DNA of 16,474 nucleotides, from contig URYM01000017.1 of the NCBI GenBank assembly GCA_900552095.1, positions 1 to 16,474 of the forward strand, in the 5' to 3' direction. Shown here one piece after another: positions 1-6,941 of this stretch. The notes under the pieces are model-generated. The model saw only the letters and a list, made by a program, of their open reading frames with translations, had not been told where the DNA came from and searched no databases. Every line of letters begins with the position of its first letter. Within the stretch, counting starts at the first letter, position 1. Both the position numbers and the translations under genes were made by a program. The DNA comes from an uncultured Blautia sp. GTDB lineage: Bacteria > Bacillota > Clostridia > Lachnospirales > Lachnospiraceae.

Positions 1-46
1 AGATCTAGTACGGTCTCGTGGGCTCGGAGATGTGTATAAGAGACAG
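1..46. other. Nextera i7 adapter remnant (not genomic)
   Basis: The contig starts inside an Illumina Nextera i7 adapter. Positions 1-4 are the end of the flow-cell primer, 5-12 (CTAGTACG) match the N702 index as written in the adapter, 13-27 are the i7-side primer tail, and 28-46 are the 19-nt Tn5 mosaic end AGATGTGTATAAGAGACAG. Genomic sequence begins at 47. These bases must be trimmed before any annotation. Confidence 0.98.
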
Positions 47-698
47 CTGCAAGACTGACTGCTTCGTCCGGAAGTAATGTACCATTAGTATATACATCAA
101 GTGTCAGCTTATCATAATCTGTAATCTGACCAACACGTGTATTCTCTACTGTAAGATTTACACGTTCTACCGGTGTATAGATAGAATCAATCGGAATTAC
201 CGCAATTGGTAAATCCTCTTTTTTATTCTTATCTGCGCTCACATAACCTCTGCCCTTTGTGATTGTAAGTTCCATGTACAGTTTGCTGTCAGCTCCGCCA
301 TTCAAAGTTGCGATAACCGCATCAGGATTCATAATCTCAATATCCGGATCTACCTGAATGTCAGCTGCAGTAACTACACCTTCACCTTCAAACTCGATGT
401 AAGCAGTCTTTGGTTCGTCTGTTTCTGAAGTATTTTTGATAGCTAATGATTTTAAATTCATTACAATCTCAGTAACATCTTCTTTTACTCCCGGAATTGA
501 GCTGAACTCATGTAAAACTCCATCGATTTTCACCTGACTGATTGCAGCTCCAGGTAATGAAGAAAGCATAATTCTTCTCAAAGAGTTACCAAGTGTTGTT
601 CCATAACCTCTCTCTAAAGGCTCTACAACAAATCTTCCGTATTTCTTATCTTCTGAAATCTCAGTAATTTCAATATTTGGTTTATTAAAATCAAACAC
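47..698 (-). CDS. rpoA: DNA-directed RNA polymerase subunit alpha, 3' end cut off
   Basis: This encodes the alpha subunit of RNA polymerase, whose dimer nucleates core assembly. The 217 visible codons cover the N-terminal domain: the opening [20 protein letters not shown], the conserved [14 protein letters not shown] stretch, [20 protein letters not shown], and the second subdomain up to [12 protein letters not shown]. The C-terminal domain, which contacts promoters and activators, lies beyond the left end. The start is GTG at 698, because an AGGAGG site (about 708-714) lies 9 nt upstream and the encoded sequence begins exactly where clostridial RpoA does. It follows rpsD with a 67-nt gap containing a strong hairpin. 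The next gene in the usual order, rplQ, is outside the window. The protein shows no disruption; the truncation is only the contig end. Confidence 0.97.
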
Positions 699-746
699 TA
701 CAAAGCCCCTCCTTTTGGGTTATTAAAGTATTGAGGGTGAATCAGT

Positions 747-775
747 TTCTAAATAATCCTAGGGATTATTTAGAA
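747..775 (-). promoter_or_regulatory. Perfect 13-bp hairpin over the rpsD stop codon
   Basis: In the transcript, TTCTAAATAATCC (763-775) is followed by a 3-nt loop (760-762) and the exact complement GGATTATTTAGAA (747-759). The left arm contains the last rpsD codons and the TAA stop at 766-768. The following bases lack a run of U, so this is not a typical intrinsic terminator. It lies 48 nt upstream of the rpoA start and could tune rpoA relative to rpsD through RNA processing, stability or partial attenuation. That role is inference; the inverted repeat is seen directly. Confidence 0.8.
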
Positions 776-1359
776 TATAATTCGACAATCAACATCTCGT
801 CTACAGGAACATCGATAACTTCTCTTGTAGGAAGTTCTTTTACAGTTCCCTGAAGGCCTTCTGCATTTACATCTAACCATTCTGGAACTAATCTTCCACC
901 TGTTACTTCTAAGATATCTTTATATCTCTGTGAACCTTTGTGTTTTTCTTTGATTTCGATAACATCTCCAGCTTTTACTAAGTAAGATGGGATATTTACT
1001 TGTTTACCATTTACTAATACATGTTTGTGGTCAACAATCTGTCTTGCTTCTTTTCTTGTTCTTGCAAATCCCATACGGAATACAACATTGTCTAATCTTG
1101 ACTCAAGAAGAATCATAAGATTTTCACCTGTCATACCGTTCATTTTAGAAGCTTTTGCAAAGTAATTTCTAAATGGTTTTTCTAAAACGCCATAGATAAA
1201 TTTCGCTTTTTGTTTTTCGCGTAATTGAAGTCCATATTCGCTCATTTTTCTATTAGCTCTTTTTAATTGTCTGTTAGATTTTTTATCGATTCCTAAATAG
1301 ATTGGATCCATACCAAGTGATCTACATCTTTTAAGAACTGGAACTCTGTTTACTGCCAT
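766..1359 (-). CDS. rpsD: 30S ribosomal protein S4
   Basis: S4 is a primary binder of 16S rRNA that starts assembly of the 30S body. The product is 197 residues, near the usual length of about 200. It has the N-terminal domain followed by the S4 RNA-binding domain at roughly residues 88-150 ([20 protein letters not shown], then [20 protein letters not shown]). Only one cysteine is present, so the zinc knuckle of C+ S4 proteins is missing and this is a zinc-independent C- form. The ATG at 1359 has an AGGAGG site at 1369-1374. That site overlaps the end of rpsK (stop codon 1376-1378), suggesting coupled translation. In other bacteria S4 represses the alpha operon through its mRNA; whether this applies here is unknown, but the structured spacers nearby make it worth considering. 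Confidence 0.98.
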   Translation of the reverse strand: MAVNRVPVLKRCRSLGMDPIYLGIDKKSNRQLKRANRKMSEYGLQLREKQKAKFIYGVLEKPFRNYFAKASKMNGMTGENLMILLESRLDNVVFRMGFARTRKEARQIVDHKHVLVNGKQVNIPSYLVKAGDVIEIKEKHKGSQRYKDILEVTGGRLVPEWLDVNAEGLQGTVKELPTREVIDVPVDEMLIVELYSK

Positions 1360-1375
1360 GTTCTATATCCTCCTA

Positions 1376-1771
1376 TTACACTCTTCTACGTTTTGGTGGG
1401 CGACATCCGTTATGTGGAACCGGAGTCACATCTTTGATACTTGTTACATCAATACCGCATGCCTGTAATGCACGGATCGCTGCCTCTCTACCAGAACCTG
1501 GTCCTTTTACCATAACGTCTACTGATTTAAGACCATGTACTAATGCTGCTTTAGCTGCTGTCTCAGCTGCCATCTGAGCTGCATAAGGAGTAGATTTTCT
1601 TGAACCTCTGAATCCTAGACCACCAGCACTTGCCCATGAAAGAGCATTTCCCTGAGCATCTGTTAATGTTACGATTGTATTATTAAAAGATGATTGAATG
1701 TGTGCTTGTCCGCGTTCAACGTTTTTCTTGACACGTTTCTTTGTCACTTTTTTTGTAACTTTTTTAGCCAT
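1376..1771 (-). CDS. rpsK: 30S ribosomal protein S11
   Basis: S11 lies on the platform of the small subunit near the mRNA exit and helps shape the Shine-Dalgarno cleft. The product is 131 residues with the family hallmarks: a lysine-rich N-terminus, [19 protein letters not shown] at about residue 24, the [14 protein letters not shown] block, [15 protein letters not shown], and the basic tail [16 protein letters not shown]. The ATG at 1771 is preceded by a weak AGTAGG site (1781-1786). It is separated from rpsM by an unusually long 171-nt spacer but from rpsD by only 16 nt. Confidence 0.98.
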   Translation of the reverse strand: MAKKVTKKVTKKRVKKNVERGQAHIQSSFNNTIVTLTDAQGNALSWASAGGLGFRGSRKSTPYAAQMAAETAAKAALVHGLKSVDVMVKGPGSGREAAIRALQACGIDVTSIKDVTPVPHNGCRPPKRRRV

Positions 1772-1942
1772 TTAAACTAACCTACTTTCTTTGTTTTTGT
1801 TATATTGTTTCTTTTCATAAGGTAGTTCTTCTTACTAAATTCGTGCATCGGTATTCCCTCGCACTCATTAAGTTCCGAAGAACAAAGTTCGCACTAACCT
1901 CAAGCTGCGTTTAACAACTTGCTTTCGCTAAGTGCTCTACTT
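1772..1942 (-). other. 171-nt rpsM-rpsK spacer with UUCG hairpin
   Basis: There is no convincing ORF or RNA gene here. On the coding strand there is a short hairpin with the very stable C(UUCG)G tetraloop (GTTC-TTCG-GAAC, roughly 1872-1883). The hairpin is flanked by two copies of AGTGCGA, one before GAACTTTG and one before GGGAATACC. Adjacent genes of this operon are normally only tens of bases apart, so the length is notable. It could be an mRNA processing or translation-control element, or a decayed small insertion. Confidence 0.5.
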
Positions 1943-2311
1943 TTATTTCTTCTTATTTGCAACAGTTCTCTTAGGACCTTTGCGTGTTCTTGCATTTGTT
2001 TTTGTCTTCTGGCCACGAACCGGAAGTCCTTTACGATGACGGATACCTCTGTAGCATCCGATTTCCTGCAGTCTCTTAATGTTGAGGGCGATTTCTCTAC
2101 GAAGGTCACCTTCTACTGTCATTGTTTCATCAATAACAGAACTGATATTTTTGATTTCTTCGTCTGTCAGATCTCTTACACGAGTGTCAGGATTTACGCC
2201 TGCTTTCTCAAGGATCTGAGTTGCGCTTGGTCTGCCGATTCCATAAATATATGTCAGACCGATTTCTACACGTTTTTCTCTTGGTAAGTCTACACCAGCT
2301 ATACGAGCCAT
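1943..2311 (-). CDS. rpsM: 30S ribosomal protein S13
   Basis: S13 sits in the head of the small subunit and forms intersubunit bridges with the 50S while contacting P-site tRNA. The product is 122 residues, the normal length. It opens with [20 protein letters not shown], carries the helix-two-turns-helix region ([19 protein letters not shown]), and ends in the conserved basic tail with [20 protein letters not shown]. An upstream in-frame ATG at 2371 would add 20 unrelated residues. The start at 2311 is chosen because it gives the canonical N-terminus and has GGAGG at 2321-2325, 9 nt upstream. Confidence 0.98.
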   Translation of the reverse strand: MARIAGVDLPREKRVEIGLTYIYGIGRPSATQILEKAGVNPDTRVRDLTDEEIKNISSVIDETMTVEGDLRREIALNIKRLQEIGCYRGIRHRKGLPVRGQKTKTNARTRKGPKRTVANKKK

Positions 2312-2718
2312 GTAATGTTTCCTCCATTTTCTACTTTTGCACCTCAAACCCACGCAGCCCGTGCCATGCACGTCTGAAATGTTGTGCGCAGCCTGAAGTA
2401 CAGGTTAATATTGTTCCTAATTGAGAGGCCGGTATGTAAGCCTCCAGCCATGCACCGCATGACCTTTCCGTCCGTCTCCCTCCTTCCAGGAAACCGGCCG
2501 GTATTAAGCAATATTATCTGAGCAGAGCCATCTATGGGCGAAGCCGCTTTCTCCGGCAACAGTGCCGTGCGTTTCTTTCGCTCCCGCGTGTAGATGCCGC
2601 AGGATTTTCTCTGCCGGCGGACTGACGTACATCCGCCTCTGACAATATTTAAACAGCAGGTTCTGTTCAGATCCAACAGTTCCCACCGCAGCCGCTTGCT
2701 TAATAATAGTTTTGGGTC
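2312..2718 (-). promoter_or_regulatory. 407-nt structured spacer between rpmJ and rpsM, possible ribosomal leader
   Basis: No gene is supported here. The open frames on either strand do not resemble proteins and lack good ribosome binding sites. The spacer is rich in repeats. A 10-bp inverted repeat (TATTAAGCAA at 2502-2511, with its complement at 2696-2705) encloses about 204 bp. GGCCGGTAT occurs twice (2427-2435, 2496-2504) and GCCATGCAC twice (2363-2371, 2447-2455). Two compact hairpins, CATGC-GGT-GCATG and CGTGC-ATG-GCACG on the coding strand, lie at about 2449-2461 and 2361-2373. The second is about 50 nt upstream of the rpsM start. Such density suggests an RNA element controlling rpsM and the genes after it, possibly autoregulatory. 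The class is not recognised. Confidence 0.45.
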
Positions 2719-2832
2719 TTAACCCTGTCTCTGTTTGTGCTTCGGATTCTCACAGATGATCCGGATGCTTCCTTTTCTTTTGATAACCTTGCATTTTTCG
2801 CAGATCGGTTTCACAGAAGATCTTACCTTCAT
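2719..2832 (-). CDS. rpmJ: 50S ribosomal protein L36
   Basis: This is a 37-residue large-subunit protein, exactly the family length, reading [20 protein letters not shown] and then [17 protein letters not shown]. Cys11, Cys14, Cys27 and His32 form the zinc ribbon of the C+ L36 type. The ATG at 2832 has a strong AGGAGG site at 2841-2846, 8 nt upstream. It is the first ribosomal gene after the promoter at 2928-2956. The usual upstream neighbour infA is missing, so the operon begins with rpmJ here. The zinc-type L36 contrasts with the zinc-free S4 encoded downstream. Confidence 0.97.
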   Translation of the reverse strand: MKVRSSVKPICEKCKVIKRKGSIRIICENPKHKQRQG

Positions 2833-2859
2833 TTCGGAATCCTCCTTTCTTAAACTTGG

Positions 2860-2895
2860 CTAATTCACCATGCACACACTCTCACATTTGGGCAT
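2860..2895 (-). CDS. Possible 11-codon leader peptide upstream of rpmJ
   Basis: In the 5' untranslated region of rpmJ there is a short ORF reading MPKCESVCMVN, with ATG at 2895 and TAG at 2860-2862. A purine-rich AGAGGGG site lies about 6 nt upstream. It contains two cysteines. Its stop is only about 14 nt before the rpmJ ribosome binding site, so ribosomes translating it could affect rpmJ initiation. It is short enough to arise by chance and I recognise no family. Conservation in related genomes would decide. Confidence 0.3.
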   Translation of the reverse strand: MPKCESVCMVN

Positions 2896-2927
2896 ACTAA
2901 TCCCCTCTTGCACAGAGTTCGATTAAT

Positions 2928-2956
2928 AGTATAGCATCCCTTTCCAGAAAATGCAA
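2928..2956 (-). promoter_or_regulatory. Sigma-A type promoter of the alpha ribosomal operon
   Basis: Read on the minus strand: -35 TTGCAT (2951-2956), a 17-bp spacer, and -10 TATACT (2928-2933), preceded by TGC, which makes an extended -10. Transcription should begin near 2921, giving about 89 nt of leader before rpmJ. The -35 box starts only 19 bp after the stop codon of the isomerase-like gene and there is no terminator between, so read-through from the upstream genes is also possible. Confidence 0.8.
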
Positions 2957-2974
2957 GCATAATTTTGCAGATTT

Positions 2975-3742
2975 TCACCTGTTTTCTCCCGGGTTTTCCA
3001 GGAAAGCTGACAGTTTTTCCAGGGACTTCTCCACGGCCTTCTGGCTGCTACACTCAATGGTATACGTAATCTCCTCTCTGCTCCGGAAGATCCGGCAGAT
3101 TTTTCCCCAGTCAATCGTTCCTTCTCCCACAGCCAGATGGCTGTCCCCATCTCCCCGGTTGTCATGCACATGGACATGGGTAGTCTCTCCCTGAAGCCGC
3201 AGCGCCCACTCTTCTGCCGGCAGGCTGGAATAACATCCGGCATGTCCCGCGTCAAAACACAGATGAAAATTCTCCATGCCGGTTTTTCTGACTGCCTCCA
3301 CAAGAGGCTCCCAGGTCCGGTCAAAAACATTTTCCAGGACCACCTCCGGCCCCTGTTTCCCTCTCAGAAATTCCCGGTAAAATTCTGCTGTCCGCTCAGC
3401 CCATCCCGTCAGAAGATAAGCGTCCGGGCAGAGGCAGCTGTGATAAACAATTTTTTCTGCTCCCAGTTCTTCAGCCGCCCTGTACGCCTGTTCATAGCGA
3501 AGACGGGTCACCCTCCCGATCTCCCTGTCAAAAGTCATGGGATTAAGATCCAGAAACGGGCCGTGCAGGATCAGATTCTCCGCTCCCATATTCCTTATTC
3601 TCTTTTTATAGGAAGAAATACTGTCCTCCAGGCGATCCAGATTCTCTGCTATGGAAAATTCTATACTCTCCACTCCCGCCCCCGTCTTCTCTATCACTTC
3701 CCGCATCTCTTCATCCGGCAATAAATGGCTGATATAAATCAT
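2975..3742 (-). CDS. Sugar phosphate isomerase/epimerase-like TIM-barrel protein
   Basis: A 255-residue protein of the xylose isomerase-like TIM-barrel family (AP endonuclease 2 superfamily). Members use divalent metals to isomerise or epimerise sugars and related compounds; the exact substrate is not predictable. Likely metal and active-site positions by family pattern are His60 in HGPF, His101, Glu137 in VLENVFD, Asp164 and His167 in CFDAGH, the HVHVHDN strand (His189-Asp194), His202 and Glu230. The start is taken as ATG at 3742, with AAGGGTG 9 nt upstream. A GTG at 3751 overlaps the previous stop codon but sits too close to that site. It follows the LRR gene with a 5-nt gap, so the two are likely coupled. 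There is no signal peptide, so it should be cytoplasmic. It is the last gene before the ribosomal promoter. Confidence 0.85.
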   Translation of the reverse strand: MIYISHLLPDEEMREVIEKTGAGVESIEFSIAENLDRLEDSISSYKKRIRNMGAENLILHGPFLDLNPMTFDREIGRVTRLRYEQAYRAAEELGAEKIVYHSCLCPDAYLLTGWAERTAEFYREFLRGKQGPEVVLENVFDRTWEPLVEAVRKTGMENFHLCFDAGHAGCYSSLPAEEWALRLQGETTHVHVHDNRGDGDSHLAVGEGTIDWGKICRIFRSREEITYTIECSSQKAVEKSLEKLSAFLENPGENR

Positions 3743-3747
3743 TTTAC

Positions 3748-4551
3748 TCACCCTTCTGTCTTTTTCTTTTCCTTCTCCGGAAAATACTCTACCTCAAATC
3801 CCGCTTCCCTGCAATAGGCTTCTGTCTTTCCTCCCCGCCGGCATCGGATTTTCGTGCTCCGATTAATAATCCATTCGCCAATTTCCTCCGGTTCCCCGGA
3901 AATTTCCAGTATTTTTAAACGGGTACAGCCGTGAAAGACCCATTTTTCAATCTTTCTGACTGACTCCGGAAGCCGTACATACTCTAACTGACTGCATTTG
4001 AGAAAAGCACTGTCGCCAATTTCCTGAAGTCCCGGTGGAAATACAATTTTCTCCAGACTGCGGCATTTGTAAAATGCTTTTTTCCCAATTCGGCGAACGT
4101 TCCGGGGCAGCTCCACCTGACAGAGGTTCTCACATCCGCTGAACATTTCATCCTCTATCTCCTGACAGACAGAATCCGGTGAAAATACCATCTGCTCCAT
4201 CCGGATGCATTGTGCAAATGCTCTCTTGCCAATGCGGGAAACCGCACCTGAAAACAGTACTTCCTTCAGTCTGGTACAATTATAAAAAGCTTCCTTTCCA
4301 ACCACTTCCACTCCAGGTGCCTGAACTTCCCGTAAAGTCGTATTATTACAGAAGCTCCGCACTCCTATCTCCCGCATTTCTTCCGGCAAAAATACACTCC
4401 GGATCCGTATATTATTCTTAAAAACTTCCGCATCGATCCTGCAATACCGGGACGGAATCTTTAGCTCCCGTTCTTTTCCTATAATATTTCCTTCTCTTCG
4501 ATCCAAAACTTCCGGATCTCTCTTTCTCCAAACCCCAACCGTCTGTGACAT
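3748..4551 (-). CDS. Cytoplasmic BspA-type leucine-rich-repeat protein
   Basis: A 267-residue protein built almost entirely of about eight repeats of 22-25 residues (from residue 50 to 234) with the BspA/LRR_5 pattern: hydrophobic core, then IG-x-x-AF-x-x-C. Examples are LEKIVFPPGLQEIGDSAFLK and LCQVELPRNVRRIGKKAFYK. Such repeats form a curved solenoid used for protein binding. Most relatives are secreted adhesins, but this one has no signal peptide, no membrane segment and a charged N-terminus, so it should stay in the cytoplasm. Repeats one to seven mostly end in cysteine or asparagine pairs, while the last is degenerate (INRSTK). The ATG at 4551 is preceded by GGAGGAG at 4554-4560. It starts 12 nt after the S-component gene and runs into the isomerase gene. 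Its role with the transporter is unknown. Confidence 0.85.
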   Translation of the reverse strand: MSQTVGVWRKRDPEVLDRREGNIIGKERELKIPSRYCRIDAEVFKNNIRIRSVFLPEEMREIGVRSFCNNTTLREVQAPGVEVVGKEAFYNCTRLKEVLFSGAVSRIGKRAFAQCIRMEQMVFSPDSVCQEIEDEMFSGCENLCQVELPRNVRRIGKKAFYKCRSLEKIVFPPGLQEIGDSAFLKCSQLEYVRLPESVRKIEKWVFHGCTRLKILEISGEPEEIGEWIINRSTKIRCRRGGKTEAYCREAGFEVEYFPEKEKKKTEG

Positions 4552-4563
4552 AACTCCTCCCTC

Positions 4564-5253
4564 TTAAAAAATGCCATGCTTTTTCTGAATACGATTCAGC
4601 TTTTCTCCGATCGGTTTCCATGTCATAATCAAAAAAATCGCATTGGAAACTGCATAGATTACTGTAACCGGAAGAGCCGTCGCCAGCGCCGCCAGATATC
4701 TGCTCCAGTTCCATCCCCCTTCCATACTCAGAACTGTCCAGAAATCCATAATTCCTGAATACAGAAATCCGGTGAAAACGCCATATAAAATGAGTGCCCA
4801 TTTCTTTTTCAAAAGATTTGAAACAATTGGCAGACCGGCAGCCATGCCTATCGTTCCCCAGGCCAGCATCTGAAACGGAGTCCAGGGGCCCTGCCCAAAA
4901 AATATATTGGATATCAGCGCAGTAAGAGAGCCCACCAGAAATCCGGCTTCTGCTCCCAGATACATTCCTGTCAGAATCACAATCGCTGTCACCGGCTTAA
5001 AAAAGGGCAGCGGTGCAAAAAGAAACCTTCCGGTAACGGCAATAGCTACCATCACTGCCAGAAGCACCATCCGGCGGATACTTCCCTCTCTCTTTTCGTA
5101 TGTCAGATACACGCAGAAACAGGCAAGAAAAGCAATCATGACAGAAATCAGATTATACCTTCTGTCCTGCCAGGATCGGATACCGGTCAGAATCAGCAGG
5201 ATTGTCCCCAGAATAAGTACTGTCCGCAAAAAGATTCTTCTGTATTTTTTCAT
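4564..5253 (-). CDS. cbrT: ECF transporter S component, probable cobalamin specificity (CbrT-like)
   Basis: A membrane protein of 229 residues and about seven to eight hydrophobic helices that would bind the vitamin and topple in the membrane to deliver it. Two N-terminal helices (about 8-24 and 35-51) precede the core. The core has the typical loop AGFLVGSLTALISNIFFGQG (residues 103-122), then GPWTPFQMLAWGTIG, which is shared by the S components that sit with DUF4430 proteins. The ATG at 5253 overlaps the ATPase stop codon by 4 nt (ATGA), a sign of coupled translation. An upstream GTG at 5280 has no ribosome binding site. In its favour, ECF importers with this layout have been predicted to carry cobalamin and named CbrTUV. 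Substrate is inferred from context; another vitamin or corrinoid precursor remains possible. Confidence 0.75.
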   Translation of the reverse strand: MKKYRRIFLRTVLILGTILLILTGIRSWQDRRYNLISVMIAFLACFCVYLTYEKREGSIRRMVLLAVMVAIAVTGRFLFAPLPFFKPVTAIVILTGMYLGAEAGFLVGSLTALISNIFFGQGPWTPFQMLAWGTIGMAAGLPIVSNLLKKKWALILYGVFTGFLYSGIMDFWTVLSMEGGWNWSRYLAALATALPVTVIYAVSNAIFLIMTWKPIGEKLNRIQKKHGIF

Positions 5254-6941
5254 GCTTTTTTCCGTCCGTTTCTCCGGCACAGTTCAATCACCTGCTCACA
5301 GGTAATCACACCTTCATACTGCTGCCGGGCAATCCGATTTGCTGCCGTAGTATAAAAACTGTTCCCTCCGAAAAATTTTTCCGGAGTATCGGCAGAAAGT
5401 ACCTGATGATCAAAAAAGAGGCCGCATCGATCAGACACCTCCGCTGCAAATTCCACATCATGCGTAACCATCAGGATGGTAATTCCCTCTTCCCTCAGCT
5501 TTTTCAAAATGACCGCCAGCTGTTTTTTGGACCAGGCGTCAATTCCTTTGGTCGGTTCATCCAGAAGCAGGATCCTGGGCTGTAAAAGCAATACCTTCCC
5601 AATTGCCGCTTTCTGCTGTTCCCCTCCGCTCAGATCATAAGGGTGGCGTCCCAGCAGCTCCGTAATTCCCAGTATTCCGGCAATCCTTTCCGTTTGCTCT
5701 GCAAACTCCTGACGGCTATATTGCATCTGTTTTCCCACTTCTCTGTAATCTTCCCACACCGACATTTTCAGGAATACATCCTGGGGATTCTGAGGCAGCA
5801 GAGCCAGATTCCTGGTATACAGTTCACTCTGCCTGTATTTCTGAATTCTTTTTCCAAAAATTTCTATCTTTCCCCGGTAAGGTCTGTTGGCTCCTGAAAT
5901 CACACTCAGAAGTGTTGTTTTTCCCGCTCCGTTTCCTCCAAGCAGACTTACCAGCTCTCCTTCATAAAGGCTCAATTCCGCATCCTGAAGAATATCCTCC
6001 CCTTCTTTTTCATACCGGAAGCATACTTCCTTCATTCGCACGGCAATTTTTTCCTCTTTCTTCTCCTCCTCCCGGACAGGCAGACGGGTAATCTCCGTCC
6101 TGTAACAGGAAGTCAGAAAATCTCTGCCCTCCCGGACGGTCACCGGACAGACACAGTCATCTGCATCCAGCCCCTGATAAATCCGCACCGCACTGGGGAG
6201 ACCCGCCAGCATCTTCTTCCCTTCGCTCATATGCTTTAATTTTCTGCACACTTCCCGGGGAGACTCTGCCAGAAACAGGCGCCCCTCTTCCATGACCGCC
6301 ACCTGATCTGCCACAGGAAAGACCTCTTCCAGACGATGTTCTGTCATCAGAATCGTCAGTCCCAGTTCTTTATTAATTTTAACCAGCGTATTGATAAAAT
6401 CAGAGGCTGCAATCGGATCAAGCTGACTGGTAGGTTCATCCAGAATCAGAAGTTTTGGCTGCATCACCATGACAGAGGCAAGATTCAACAGCTGCTTCTG
6501 TCCGCCGGAGAGTTCTGCCGTCTTCTTTCGGAACCAGTCGTCAATCCCGAAAAAGCAGGCCATCTCTGCGACTCTCCTTCGGATCACCGGCGTAGGAAAA
6601 CCCATATTTTCCAGCCCAAAGGCCAATTCATGCCATACCTTATCTGTAGCGATCTGATTTTCCGGATTCTGCAGAACATACCCGATCTGACAGGCCGCTT
6701 CCCGATCCGAAAGTTCCTCCTGACGCTTCCCCTGAAACCAGACCTCGCCTTCTTTTGTTCCTGCGGGAGAAAGCTCTCTTTTCAAAAGTTTTAAAAGTGT
6801 TGTCTTCCCACATCCTGACGCTCCGCACAATACTGTGAAGCTCCCTTCCCGGACTTTAAAATCGATACCGGAAAGCGCCGTTTTCCCGCTTTCTTCCCCC
6901 GGATAGGTAAAAGTTAAATTTTTGACTTCAAGTAATTCCAT
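5250..6941 (-). CDS. cbrU: ECF transporter fused ATPase A1-A2 (CbrU-like)
   Basis: A 563-residue protein with two ABC ATPase domains in one chain that powers the importer from the cytoplasm. Domain 1 (about 3-235) has Walker A GASGCGKTT (40-48), Q-loop Gln91, signature LSGGQ (144-148), Walker B LLILDE (164-169) and His202. Domain 2 (about 300-530) has GGNGAGKTT (335-343), LSGGE (437-441), Walker B ILLLDE (457-462) and His494. All catalytic motifs are intact in both halves. The true start is ATG at 6941 (AAGGAGA upstream, protein MELLEVKNLTFTYPG). An earlier in-frame start at 7106 would add 55 unrelated residues. The gene overlaps the T-component gene by 28 nt and the S gene by 4 nt. The fused form matches the duplicated ATPase expected of CbrU. 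Confidence 0.9.
   Translation of the reverse strand: MELLEVKNLTFTYPGEESGKTALSGIDFKVREGSFTVLCGASGCGKTTLLKLLKRELSPAGTKEGEVWFQGKRQEELSDREAACQIGYVLQNPENQIATDKVWHELAFGLENMGFPTPVIRRRVAEMACFFGIDDWFRKKTAELSGGQKQLLNLASVMVMQPKLLILDEPTSQLDPIAASDFINTLVKINKELGLTILMTEHRLEEVFPVADQVAVMEEGRLFLAESPREVCRKLKHMSEGKKMLAGLPSAVRIYQGLDADDCVCPVTVREGRDFLTSCYRTEITRLPVREEEKKEEKIAVRMKEVCFRYEKEGEDILQDAELSLYEGELVSLLGGNGAGKTTLLSVISGANRPYRGKIEIFGKRIQKYRQSELYTRNLALLPQNPQDVFLKMSVWEDYREVGKQMQYSRQEFAEQTERIAGILGITELLGRHPYDLSGGEQQKAAIGKVLLLQPRILLLDEPTKGIDAWSKKQLAVILKKLREEGITILMVTHDVEFAAEVSDRCGLFFDHQVLSADTPEKFFGGNSFYTTAANRIARQQYEGVITCEQVIELCRRNGRKKA

Noticed and set aside
747..775. Intrinsic terminator after rpsD
   Set aside because: The stem is strong but no U-run follows, and rpoA lies directly downstream in the same operon.
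2344..2686. Two overlapping minus-strand open frames in the rpmJ-rpsM spacer
   Set aside because: Their composition is not protein-like, they have no proper ribosome binding site, and they match no family I recognise. The repeats fit an RNA element better.
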